This document shows positions 25,003 through 38,000 of a stretch of 64,000 nucleotides of DNA, in pieces; the first letter of the stretch is position 1, and each line of letters starts with the position of its first letter. Source of the DNA: Mesocentrotus franciscanus (Eukaryota > Echinodermata > Echinoidea > Camarodonta > Strongylocentrotidae); assembly GCA_037976565.1 (NCBI GenBank), contig CP137666.1, forward strand, positions 50,495,271 to 50,559,270. The letters run 5' to 3'. A model generated the notes under the pieces. The model had not been told where the DNA came from. It made no database searches and worked only from the letters and a program-made list of their open reading frames with translations. The position numbers and the translations under genes are program-made.

Positions 25003-26166
25003 GAAATAAATCTTTAGATGAGCTTCATGGGATAAATCATGAAATGGCATGTTCTGAGATTACTCTTCTTCTTTGAAACCAAATCAAATCATTTTACACA
25101 CATGACATATTTAATAAAAAAATACATAAAATGAGTAGGTAAAGTAAAATATACACAATGTACAAAACAAACACAAAATCTTGTTAAAACGGACATGAAA
25201 GAAGAACATACGTAGTCAAGGCTAATCAAATCAAAACTGCATAATGATGATTTATGACTTACACATGAGAATATGAATTGGGAGGGCACATAGGAAACAT
25301 GTTCTTGCATTAAATGAAAACATGGACAATGTAATAAGCAGAGGCCATCTCCATCTTGATTTGAATTGGAGTCTCCAGAATCTAGACTGAGGAGAAATAA
25401 CTTCAAATCACTCACTGCATGTGACCCCCAAAACCAATAATACATGGACCTCATTAATCATTCACTGTCTGAAATAAAAAGAACAATAGAACAGAATTAC
25501 CACAAATACTAAATGTCACCATGGAAACGACATATTTACACAGTATATAAATTTTACACAAGTCAAGTTCTGGACGAATGCTGAGTAATGAACAGTGATA
25601 TCAGAGAACATCCATCTAGAATGCTACAAGGAGGTGATCAAATAGGGAATTTGTACTTCGGTAGATTATAATTCAGCAATATTTTAATACTTACAAAGAA
25701 GGATTGAACAATAACATAAAAGTGAATATAATGAACATGTTCTCACTGCACCTTCTAACCAATTCAATATTCAGGACAATTCTTTTCTAGTAATGTAGGT
25801 ATGATTTCTTTTTAATAAAAAAATCATATCATGCATGCCTACAGCTCAAGTTTTCCACATTGCACACAAAATGGTAGTCTTGTGTCCAAATCAGATTGTA
25901 TTCCTAAATTTGCATATCTATGCATGGGTCAGTATATCCTACTTACAATACTTTGAATTTCTGTACAAGACATTCAAAATCATTTTTCTTTCAATGGTAT
26001 CCTGTCACAAACTCTTTCAAATGGATCTTATTTATCTGTCACATTGAATTCTTATGAAGCTACAATCCATAATAATTATGTACACAAGCCTCCTTCAATC
26101 TCTTGCCCCCAACCAACATCACCGTTCTCCAGGTCCCTTCCCTAGTGACCAAACCTGTATCACTCT

Positions 26167-29100
26167 CTAGCGTTTTCGTGTGCGTGTATTCCTTGCAGCA
26201 GCTCTTCTTGGACTCTTCTTCTTCCCCTCCTCCTCGACCTCCTCTGCTACATTCTCCTCAACTTCCACAACTTCATCTTTCACCTCTTCTTCTTCACCCT
26301 CTTCTTGTTCATCTCCACCAACTGCATCTGTCACTTCCATCACATCTTCTTCTTCCTCTCCTCCTTCTTCATCAATAACTTCTGTCACTGATTCTTCTTC
26401 TGCCTCCACTTCCTCATTTACTTCCTCCTCTTCCTCCTTCATCACTTCTTCTTGAGGCACCTCTTCAGCAGTGGTATCCTCCTGACTGGGCTGACTTGGT
26501 TCCTCCTCTTGGGCTTGTTCTGGCGTTTCCATCTCGCTTTCCTCTTCGGTACCTGTAAGAATTGTGCACCAAATGTTTAAGTAAAACCTGTCATGCCCAT
26601 TTTCAGGACAATGCTACAATGCTATTATTAAATGTTACAAAATCCTGCAGGGTGAAAACCATAATATAAATCTACTTTATACAATGCAAGATTAAAGACT
26701 ACATGGGCAAGTCTAAGCTGTTTGGTCATTTTGTGTCTCATCAAATCGAACATTTGTAATCATATTATTTTCCTTTGTCTTTTTTTGCCAGAAATTATTT
26801 TAGCCTACTGGATTGAAAAGAAACACTTATTAAAATTCTTATAACCATCCATTCTCACTGACCTGTGGGCTTGTCTGCATCTTCCTCGGTAGTCGTATCC
26901 ATAGCCTCCTCCTCCTTCTTCTCACTATCCTCCTCGGTGGCCATGGCTTTTTCTACAGCTTTGTCTTGCTCAGTGACCTTTGCTTCTTCAGCAGCCTTGG
27001 CTTCTTCAGCGGCCTTGGCTTCTTCCGCGGCCTTGGCTTCCTCCGCGGCCTTGGCTTCCTCCGCGGCCTTGGCTTCCTCGGCGGCCTTGGCTTCCTCGGC
27101 TGCCTTGGCTTCCTCAGCAGCCTTTTTCTCTTCCTCCTGTTTGCGTTGTGCTAAGGCAGCAGCTATGGCTGCTCGTTTTTCCTGCACAAAGGGAAGAGTA
27201 AAGCCACAATCAGATATGTTGTAAACTGGGGCGATTTTTTAAATATAACAACGTTAGGGTATCAAGCTTTATAATTTAGTATCTTATAAAATAGAGCTCA
27301 GTGAGTTTGCAAAGGACCTTTGTTGCGTGCAGTTTTTAAAATCAGCCTTAAGAATACAAAACACTGCTAATGAAATGATTAATAAGTTTCACAAATCAAT
27401 GATCTTATATTTACAGCTTGGTTCAGTTTTTGCAAATTGAGTCATAAAAAAAATTCCATATACGCTGTACTATTTTCATTACATCAAATTGCTTCTAGAT
27501 TATTGATATGTATTTTCTTACTTGATAAAAGCTAATCAATACATTCATTGTACAATATTATTGGAGATTACCTTACCCGTTTAATTTTATGCCCAAAATG
27601 ACTCAAGCTGGGTCTTTAAGAAAATGTATGTTATATCAAACTAAATTGTATTAATCTGGTTAAACATTTTTGAAACTTTTAATACGAGCAGCCATCACAA
27701 CTCTAGTCAGTAGATCCAGATGCCATTAAAGAAAATTATCTTAAAAATTATAGCCATATTTCACATGTTACTAATGATGGCAATTATACGAGAAGTAATA
27801 GGGGTGGTTGCTCAGTCCCATACCTTGACTGCTTTGAAGTGAGACTCAGTCCTACAGTGGGTCACCCAGGCGCTGGCCTCGTTGGTGTAGAAGCGTCGAC
27901 ACAGCTTGCAGAAGAAACCTGTGACAGGCACCACATACTGAACACCTGGTAGCGTAAGAAAGAAAGTAGAACAATATCAGACACAGATTAAAATAATGTG
28001 ACGCTAGTTTCAGTTGCACGCTTTGATGCTTGAAACTAGCGCTGTAGGCAAAGGATGCCTTGTGCAAATTTGACTTCTTGCCGTTATGAACTATTGAAAG
28101 TTCAAAGGTCATGTTCTGTGACCTGAAAGATGTGAAGAGAGTTCAAATCAAAACAACCAACAAGTGTTCGAGATGAGAGAGCAGACTCATTTGTTACTTT
28201 CACAATTCACTTTGGTTTAAAATTAACACCCAAATGATCGGTTATAGGAAAGATTTCCCTTTTTGTCATAATGCATATTCATGAAAAGGGTCGAGCTTGC
28301 AGCATCCCTGAGCCGTTTGCAGAATCAGAACATTGCAAACAAATAAGCTGTCCCTTGCTGTGTTTAAATGGTCTGAAGAGCAAGTCAAGTTCAGAGGCTT
28401 GCAACCATCTCTAATGCTCTTCCATTAAAGCTAAATATTCCTGTTTTTGTTTGCTTTTTGTCTTTCGTCTTCCCGAGAGAATAGGGCATCCACATTAAAA
28501 TTAATACAAACTTAGGGACTGTTTTCATTTTTTAAAAGAATACTGGATGTTTTGAATAGAAGTTTAAGATATACATGTATATCTCTTGCATTCAAGATTC
28601 AGTACTGAGAGGCAAGCACATGAGTGTGCCTTCTCTCTAATGTGTACTTTGATAAACACAAGTTTTCTTAACTCTCTTTTAGCTCCAGCTCAAGGTTCAT
28701 AAAAAAAAACAGAGAGGGTATTGATCAGATCCATTATAATTCAATAATCTCATGATGTGAAGACACAGGACTCTTAGCTCATCATCAGAGCAATTATCTT
28801 GATCAAACTCAATGAATGTGTGAGAGTATTCCATGCGTCTTTTGGTGCTAACAGACCAATGTATGGTGGTGTTGATGCACGGTGTAAAGGTATCGCACCT
28901 CTTGCTATCCTTGGACTGATGTAATATTTGATGAGCAAAGGAGACCAGTGATTGAAGCAGGGATAGTAGATTCACTGCTCAACTACATGACTCACTTGTT
29001 CATTCTTTTACGAGTATGTACAATATCTGGCAAGAAATGTAGGCATGTACAATGCCATGGTAGTGTAGATGCCTTTTTAAGTGGGATCCACATGGACCGT

Positions 29101-32100
29101 GCCATCTACCTCTCGCAACATAACCGAGGGCTCTCCCAACAATGCAGCAATGACGTTATCTTTCTGATTGTGTTATGTATTCTCTCGAATCTGACCATCG
29201 AGGATTGATTTTGATTGATTGACGGCCCCAGTGCGGATCCCCTTCAATACCAGGCCAAATGCCAGTGGTCCCTTATACTTTTCTCTTATGGTGCATGAAT
29301 GTAAGGGACCATAAACAGATCAACTAGATCAATCAGTCTACCAAACATGGATTAATATGCAGAGATGCTGCACAAGAATCTGGTCATAGGTAGCAAATGA
29401 CAATTATATCTGTTTAAATACAGTAGTCAAATATGAATACACGATCAGTGCACTGAAAACATTGACTACCAACTTTAAATTCCTAGTAATGGTGACACCG
29501 TGTAAGAGCGTGAATACGCATGCAATATCGGTATGTGCTAATTGCAAGGATAACCAGGCCATTTATCAAAAGAATGTCTTGTGTTTGATCACTTGGATAT
29601 CACAAATTTTTGTTCACCCATTGTCATTTGTCCAATAATTGGCTATGTATACTTTTGACACTTGTATCTAATGAATTCCAGGATGAGGACAACCCACATC
29701 ACAGCAAGTCGGTGAGCACTGTACAGATGTCGTATGAATTTGCTATGCCATTTGTGGTTCATAATTCATTGGTATGCTGTTTCAGGAATTGCTATATTCC
29801 ATGTAAAGTTTTATAGCCATGAATAGAACATCACGGCATGAAATATCCCATTTTCCAGGTATTGCCTAAGAAGGCAATATAGGAACATTCTTTTATCCCT
29901 CTGCTTCCAAACTACATCAATAGTTCATTGAATTTTTATTCCTGAATATGCCAAGCTCTTTCTTGCATGTAACTTTTCATTTGAAAGACTTGCAGATGTT
30001 TCAATGACTCACAACCAATATTGTGTGAAAAGCCTCTTGCGTATGCTATCAATGTCAACTTGTACATCTTTCTTGAAATGAAAATAGATCTAAAAGTGAG
30101 AGTAGAAAAATTGCTGTGAAATTTAGCAATATTTCAACATTTCACTTTGGAGTAGGATGCAGTGAAGAACCTTTTTTTCCACATAAAATTGGTTTTTGGT
30201 TCAATTCAATAACAGAAGTTGTAAATCTGATTTTTCAGACTTTGTAGGTTCCATAGCACGGTATGGCAAAAATCCAAGCCGATAAACATGTCTGATTATG
30301 TGCTAGAATTCTGCCAATGCTGCCAGCTTTACAATACAGCTTATCTATAACTTAAGAGAAAGCTTGCTGGGTAAAGGTTTAGAGACCTGATGATACACCT
30401 CCAAGAGACATGAAACTATCAACACATACATAATAGACAAGCTCTTGGAGGGTTCAATCTGCAAAGACATGGTAGGTTAGAGAAATGCACACTTGCATCT
30501 CAATCTTACAAACCTTAACGTCAAGGTTTTTAGAAGAACATTAGCCATGGCTAACAAAAAGGGATGATGTTTACTTGAGGGGTGTTGGGAGAAACGAAGT
30601 TGAACTTCTAGAGCCTGGAGGCTCATGATGGTAACCTACCCACGGAGACGTTTCGATTGAAAACGGACAAGTCTTCCTCTTGGTCTTCTTCGACTGACTT
30701 GTGTGCTGGTCCGGATTTGGTTTGGGAATCTGCAGTGGCCGCAGAATCGGCCTTACCAGGCTCCTTCTGAGCCTGGTCAGACGTAGTGGTCAATGTCTGA
30801 CCATTTTCGTCTGTGGATTTGGCAGTTGTGGATTCCTCTCCATCTTTGCTTACAGCAGCATCTTCCTGGAAAGGTTTCATTCAAATAGATAATCATATCA
30901 AATGCTTCATTGTTCTTTTCCCTTAACTTCATTTTTACGAGCAGGTTTTTTTAAAATAAATATCAATGACTACTAGAACCTGCATCATCAAAAACTTCTA
31001 AAAATTCTACACATATCATATGAAATCAGACAAATTAACTAGCCTAATTACTTTGTTTATAAAATCAAAATCAAAAGGCCATGTTCTACAAGGTTCTTAA
31101 TGCTATTTTACGTGATAAATTGAAATAAAACCACTGATTTCATATTTCATAGTTGCTTACTTGTTCACTCTGAAGTGAAAAAAGAAGAAGTATGGTTTGT
31201 TGTTATAAACACCAACTGCACCACTGACTTCTTCAAAGCAATAGTGAAGGCTAAATATAGTAAATGTATCACAATATATATATATATCAGTTACTTCTGG
31301 TTTAAGAAGTAAAATTAACATTAAAATTATTATAATGGTGCATGTTTCTTTTCACTCACTGCTGTGGCGGAATCCATTTCAAACATCTCCCCTTTCTCTT
31401 CCACCATCTGTAAAAAAAAAAATAAATAAAAATAAAAAAAATATGACTAACCACCTAATTTTCAGACAGAATTTCATTTGTGACATAGTCATATTTGAAA
31501 GAATCTGTGTCATATAAATAACTTCAAAAACAATAATTCGGTACTTTCTGAAACAAACATGCATTTCAGGGCAACCTCTTCAGGGGTTGTGTATCCAACG
31601 AATTGAACAAACTGAGACATCAGAGCTGCCAAGTTGTATTTTGCATTTTCAGTATTCTTATCCCCCAAAATCAGTATTTTGACCAAAAATCCGTATTTTT
31701 CCATGAAAAAAATATGCATGCATATCGGCAATGTTCGATCACTTACTTAGGCCTATTACATTTCCGTCCCACACGTAAACAACTAAGGCCTAAGCACTGC
31801 ACAATAGACTTAACAGTAACACATTAAAAATTTGCCCTTTCAAAAAAAAAACCCTTAGAAGTAGATCTACACATACATGTAGCTTATCAAATTAACATTC
31901 ATTACCGTCAGACCGGACAATTCCTTCAGTCTTTTCTGCAAATGTCCTTCATTTCAGTTCTAACTCGACTTGTATAGTCACATCGCATGCACAATTAGTA
32001 CACACATACGTACACACGTGTACGAATATTGGCAAGTTGCAGCACCGATTCCACTTCAGTCCCACACGCAGACAATCGATGCATGCTCGAAGCACCGCAC

Positions 32101-33289
32101 ACATGCATAGTAAACATACACACGGATATCTAAGCCGACACACGTCTTTCAGCGCCGGGTCTTCCTATGCCCATTGACTAATACACAATTGACACGGCGT
32201 GCACCGCCCATAGACTTATACACAACTGATTTTTTCTTTTCCGTATTTTAACATGAAAAACGTCGTCCGTATTTTAAGTTGATTTCCGTACAAAATACGG
32301 TAAATCCGTACTACTTGGCAGCTCTGAGACATACATCTTCCTACCACTTTGACTTTTCTGTTGAACATTCCCTCAACTCTACGGTTAATGGGAAAAAGCA
32401 ATAACAAACAGAATCATAGTTTCTATCATGCTGCATAATCCATTATACAGAGAGCAAGTTAACCCATTGACTACTGACATCCTTTATGCACATAGGCTTT
32501 AATACAGGAGCCCCCAAGTTCTTGTAGGCAGTGGATTAATCTTACCTTCAAGTGGTCTGCACTCTTCAAATGACGCTTGTAGATACCCATACCAGGGAAA
32601 TTTTCATTGCACACTTTACACCGAGGACTCTTCTCTATTTTCATCTCCTATTTAGAAAAGAAAAAAATTAAAATAATAATAATAATAGCATGAGGATAAG
32701 GTAGATAGACGGTACTCAAAAGAGTTGAACAATTATCTACAGTGACAAAAGTTTCTATGAAAGGAATTTTAGCGTGGCATGATATTAGATACATGTAAAT
32801 ATTGATCGTATGTCCGTTGCTTTATATATTACTTGATTTCATTGATTTCTATTAGTAATAGAACTTTTTCCAAATTTTTTTCAGTATACATAAACATAGT
32901 GCAAAGCCCATCATCTTATAATCTCTTAACTTCTTCATGTAAACAAAATCTTTACTTCCGTGTTTAGTTCAATGGCACATATTTTCTTAACTTATAATGC
33001 AAATGATATGTTTATCCAAGTTTGGAATATTTTGACATAAATTGAATCATATGACTTCTGAAATAATAGTAAATGTATAAACAAGCACTGACCAAAACCT
33101 GTCGAAACTGTCGTCCTTTGCTAAAGTGTGATATGGGTGAACATCATTTTGATTTGATGCGTGTTACATACCTTGTGTTTCTCAGTCTGTGCATGGGCCA
33201 CAAGTGAACCTCTGATATGTTCCTTACACAGCAGACAGAACTTGACCTGGTACGTCTTGGTCTTGGGTGCTGCTGCATCTTGGCCATCA
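26167..33289 (-). CDS. CIZ1-like zinc-finger protein, duplicate copy of the last eight coding exons (partial)
   Basis: Exons on the minus strand, 5' to 3': 33289-33172 (zinc finger 2), 32647-32546 (zinc finger 3), 31407-31360, 30865-30640, 27945-27824 (matrin-type zinc finger), 27181-26863 (KAAEEA repeats), 26552-26167 (glutamate-rich, stop). This list has seven; the eighth segment shared with the other copy is the flanking intron up to the gap. All exons are open and phases join. Unlike the right-hand copy, the KAAEEA exon is 319 bp and in frame, giving eight six-residue repeats, and the last exon ends RNTRTRKR. The upstream exons are absent here and found only beyond the gap at 42.7-49.4 kb. 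The most likely reading is the other allele of the same gene, left unmerged by the assembler, so this should not be counted as a second gene. Confidence 0.85.
26863..27181 (-). repeat. 18-bp coding tandem repeat (KAAEEA), intact copy
   Basis: Eight tandem 18-bp units encode Lys-Ala-Ala-Glu-Glu-Ala, a predicted charged single alpha-helix or coiled segment between the matrin finger and the acidic tail. The exon runs from EKRAAIAAALAQRKQEEEKK to DADKPTG. Antisense frames give artefactual serine/leucine-rich ORFs. Confidence 0.9.
31621..32326. mobile_element. TIR element (CAGAGCTGCCAAG), allele in the left copy
   Basis: Inverted ends CAGAGCTGCCAAG and CTTGGCAGCTCTG, flanked on both sides by AGACAT. 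It lies in a CIZ1-like intron. It carries CCGTATTTT / AAAATACGG inverted motifs near both ends and no ORF. The equivalent allele is at 40,508-41,227, with a local difference near 32,155. It is possibly hAT-related, but the flanking duplication seen is 6 bp rather than 8. Confidence 0.7.
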
Positions 33290-33396
33290 CTGAGATTTAA
33301 AGAAGAAAAAATCATCAAAATGCATGTTACTCATCACTTGGAAAAATTTTAAAAATAGTTGAGGTTTTTTCCCTTTTGTCTTTCAAAATTTACTTC

Positions 33397-33896
33397 NNNN
33401 NNNNNNNNNNNNNNNNNNNNNNNNNNNNNNNNNNNNNNNNNNNNNNNNNNNNNNNNNNNNNNNNNNNNNNNNNNNNNNNNNNNNNNNNNNNNNNNNNNNN
33501 NNNNNNNNNNNNNNNNNNNNNNNNNNNNNNNNNNNNNNNNNNNNNNNNNNNNNNNNNNNNNNNNNNNNNNNNNNNNNNNNNNNNNNNNNNNNNNNNNNNN
33601 NNNNNNNNNNNNNNNNNNNNNNNNNNNNNNNNNNNNNNNNNNNNNNNNNNNNNNNNNNNNNNNNNNNNNNNNNNNNNNNNNNNNNNNNNNNNNNNNNNNN
33701 NNNNNNNNNNNNNNNNNNNNNNNNNNNNNNNNNNNNNNNNNNNNNNNNNNNNNNNNNNNNNNNNNNNNNNNNNNNNNNNNNNNNNNNNNNNNNNNNNNNN
33801 NNNNNNNNNNNNNNNNNNNNNNNNNNNNNNNNNNNNNNNNNNNNNNNNNNNNNNNNNNNNNNNNNNNNNNNNNNNNNNNNNNNNNNNNNNNNNNNN
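33397..33896. other. Assembly gap, exactly 500 N
   Basis: Round-number run of N. Such fixed sizes are normally used for joins of unknown length. Both flanks are the ends of the same 8.4-kb sequence, so the true gap is probably negative (an overlap). Confidence 0.97.
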
Positions 33897-35062
33897 GAAA
33901 TAAACCTTTAGATGAGCTTCATGGGATAAATCATGAAATGGCATGTTCTGAGATTACTCTTCTTCTTTGAAACCAAATCAAATCATTTTACACACATGAC
34001 ATATTTAATAAAAAAATACATAAAATGAGTAGGTAAAGTAAAATATACACAATGTACAAAACAAACACAAAATCTTGTTAAAACGGACATGAAAGAGAAG
34101 AACATACGTAGTCAAGGCTAATCAAATCAAAACTGCATAATGATGATTTATGACTTACACATGAGAATATGAATTGGGAGGGCACATAGGAAACATGTTC
34201 TTGCATTAAATGAAAACATGGACAATGTAATAAGCAGAGGCCATCTCCATCTTGATTTGAATTGGAGTCTCCAGAATCTAGACTGAGGAGAAATAACTTC
34301 AAATCACTCACTGCATGTGACCCCCAAAACCAATAATACATGGACCTCATTAATCATTCACTGTCTGAAATAAAAAAGAACAATAGAACAGAATTACCAC
34401 AAATACTAAATGTCACCATGGAAACGACATATTTACACAGTATATAAATTTTACACAAGTCAAGTTCTGGACGAATGCTGAGTAATGAACAGTGATATCA
34501 GAGAACATCCATCTAGAATGCTACAAGGAGGTGATCAAATAGGGAATTTGTACTTCGGTAGATTATAATTCAGCAATATTTTAATACTTACAAAAGAAGG
34601 ATTGAACAATAACATAAAAGTGAATATAATGAACATGTTCTCACTGCACCTTCTAACCAATTCAATATTCAGGACAATTCTTTTCTAGTAATGTAGGTAT
34701 GATTTCTTTTTAATAAAAAATCATATCATGCATGCCTACAGTTCAAGTTTTCCACATTGCACACAAAATGGTAGTCTTGTGTCCAAATCAGATTGTATTC
34801 CTAAATTTGTATATCTATGCATGGGTCAGTATATCCTACTTACAATACTTTGAATTTCTGTACAAGACATTCAAAATCATTATTCTTTCAATGGTATCCT
34901 GTCACAAAATCTTTCAAATGGATCTTATTTATCTGTCACATTCAATTGTTATGAAGCTACAATCCATCATAATTATGTACACAAGCCTCCTTCCATCTCT
35001 TGCCCCCAACCAACATCACCGTTCTCCAGGTCCCTTCCTAGCGACCAAACCTGTATCACTCT

Positions 35063-38000
35063 CTAGCGTTTTGTGCGTGTATTCCTTGCAGCAGCTCTTC
35101 TTGGACTCTTCTTCTTCCCCTCCTCCTCGACCTCCTCTGCTACATTCTCCTCAACTTCCACAACTTCATCTTTCACCTCTTCTTCTTCATCCTCTTCTTG
35201 TTCATCTCCACCAACTGCATCTGTCACTTCCATCACATCTTCTTCTTCCTCTCCTCCTTCTTCATCAATAACTTCTGTCACTGATTCTTCTTCTGCCTCC
35301 ACTTCCTCATTTACTTCCTCCTCTTCCTCCTTCATCACTTCTTCTTGAGGCACCTCTTCAGCAGTGGTATCCTCCTGACTGGGCTGACTTGGTTCCTCCT
35401 CTTGGGCTTGTTCTGGCGTTTCCATCTCGCTTTCCTCTTCGGTACCTGTAAGAATTGTGCATCAAATGTTTAAGTAAAACCTGTCATGCCCATTTTCAGG
35501 ACAATGCTACAATGCTATTATTAAATGTTACAAAATCCTGCAGGGTGAAAACCATAATATAAATCTACTTTATACAATGCAAGATTAAAGACTACATGGG
35601 CAAGTCTAAGCTGTTTGGTCATTTTGTGTCTCATCAAATCGAACATTTGTAATCATATTATTTTCCTTTGTCTTTTTTTGCCAGAAATTATTTTAGCCTA
35701 CTGGATTGAAAAGAAACACTTATTAAAATTCTTATAACCATCCATTCTCACTGACCTGTGGGCTTGTCTGCATCTTCCTCGGTAGTCGTATCCATAGCCT
35801 CCTCCTCCTTCTTCTCACTATCCTCCTCGGTGGCCATGGCTTTTTCTACAGCTTTGTCTTGCTCAGTGACCTTTGCTTCTTCAGCAGCCTTGGCTTCTTC
35901 AGCGGCCTTGGCTTCTTCCGCGCCTTGGCTTCCTCCGCGGCCTTGGCTTCCTCCGCGGCCTTGGCTTCCTCGGCCTTGGCTTCCTCGGCGGCCTTGGCTT
36001 CCTCAGCAGCCTTTTTCTCTTCCTCCTGTTTGCGTTGTGCTAAGGCAGCAGCTATGGCTGCTCGTTTTTCCTGCACAAAGGGAAGGGTAAAGCCACAATC
36101 AGATATGTTGTAAACTGGGGCGATTTTTTAAATATAACAACGTTAGGGTATCAAGCTTTATAATTTAGTATCTTATAAAATAGAGCTCAGTGAGTTTGCA
36201 AAGGACCTTTGTTGCGTGCAGTTTTTAAAATCAGCCTTAAGAATACAAAACACTGCTAATGAAATGATTAATAAGTTTCACAAATCAATGATCTTATATT
36301 TACAGCTTGGTTCAGTTTTTGCAAATTGAGTCATAAAAAATTCCATATACGCTGTACTATTTTCATTACATCAAATTGCTTCTAGATTATTGATATGTAT
36401 TTTCTTACTTGATAAAAGCTAATCAATACATTCATTGTACAATATTATTGGAGATTACCTTACCCGTTTAATTTTATGCCCAAAATGACTCAAGCTGGGT
36501 CTTTAAGAAAATGTATGTTATATCAAACTAAATTGTATTAATCTGGTTAAACATTTTTGAAACTTTTAATACGAGCAGCCATCACAACTCTAGTCAGTAG
36601 ATCCAGATGCCATTAAAGAAAATTATCTTAAAAATTATAGCCATATTTCACATGTTACTAATGATGGCAATTATACGAAGTAATAGGGGTGGTTGCTCAG
36701 TCCCATACCTTGACTGCTTTGAAGTGAGACTCAGTCCTACAGTGGGTCACCCAGGCGCTGGCCTCGTTGGTGTAGAAGCGTCGACACAGCTTGCAGAAGA
36801 AACCTGTGACAGGCACCACATACTGAACACCTGGTAGCGTAAGAAAGAAAGTAGAACAATATCAGACACAGATTAAAATAATGTGACGCTAGTTTCAGTT
36901 GCACGCTTTGATGCTTGAAACTAGCGCTGTAGGCAAAGGATGCCTTGTGCAAATTTGACTTCTTGCCGTTATGAACTATTGAAAGTTCAAAGGTCATGTT
37001 CTGTGACCTGAAAGATGTGAAGAGAGTTCAAATCAAAACAACCAACAAGTGTTCCGAGATGAGAGAGCAGACTCATTTGTTACTTTCACAATTCACTTTG
37101 GTTTAAAATTAACACCCAAATGATCGGTTATAGGAAAGATTTCCCTTTTTGTCATAATGCATATTCATGAAAAGGGTCGAGCTTGCAGCATCCCTGAGCC
37201 GTTTGCAGAATCAGAACATTGCAAACAAATAAGCTGTCCCTTGCTGTGTTTAAATGGTCTGAAGAGCAAGTCAAGTTCAGAGGCTTGCAACCATCTCTAA
37301 TGCTCTTCCATTAAAGCTAAATATTCCTGTTTTTGTTTGCTTTTTTGTCTTTCTCGTCTTCCCGAGAGAATAGGGCATCCACATTAAAATTAATACAAAC
37401 TTAGGGACTGTTTTCATTTTTTAAAAGAATACTGGATGTTTTGAATAGAAGTTTAAGATATACATGTATATCTCTTGCATTCAAGATTCAGTACTGAGAG
37501 GCAAGCACATGAGTGTGCCTTCTCTCTAATGTGTACTTTGATAAACACAAGTTTTCTTAACTCTCTTTTAGCTCCAGCTCAAGGTTCATAAAAAAAAACA
37601 GAGAGGGTATTGATCAGATCCATTATAATTCAATAATCTCATGATGTGAAGACACAGGACTCTTAGCTCATCATCAGAGCAATTATCTTGATCAAACTCA
37701 ATGAATGTGTGAGAGTATTCCATGCGTCTTTTGGTGCTAACAGACCAATGTATGGTGGTGTTGATGCACGGTGTAAAGGTATCGCACCTCTTGCTATCCT
37801 TGGACTGATGTAATATTTGATGAGCAAAGGAGACCAGTGATTGAAGCAGGGATAGTAGATTCACTGCTCAACTACATGACTCACTTGTTCATTCTTTTAC
37901 GAGTATGTACAATATCTGGCAAGAAATGTAGGCATGTACAATGCCATGGTAGTGTAGATGCCTTTTTAAGTGGGATCCACATGGACCGTGCCATCTACCT

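Larger units (their letters stand above)
25003..33396. repeat. 8.4-kb duplicated block, left copy (ends exactly at the gap)
   Basis: Runs from GAAATAAATCTTTAGATG at 25,003 to CAAAATTTACTTC at 33,396 and matches 33,897-42,302 base for base apart from scattered substitutions and small indels. Exons, introns and a transposon insertion are all shared. The right edge is the N gap, and the homology starts at the base corresponding to the first base after the gap. Confidence 0.97.

Noticed and set aside
26180..26455. Serine-rich plus-strand ORF (and equivalents at 35,073-35,348, 26,865-27,224)
   Set aside because: Exact antisense of the glutamate-rich and KAAEEA exons of the CIZ1-like gene; low complexity, with no splice context on this strand.
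25003..33396. A second CIZ1 paralogue created by tandem duplication
   Set aside because: Both copies end at the N gap, introns are as similar as exons, and the left copy lacks all upstream exons; an allelic overlap explains it better.
33359..33970. Long ORFs running through the N gap
   Set aside because: Artefact of translating N; no sequence supports them.
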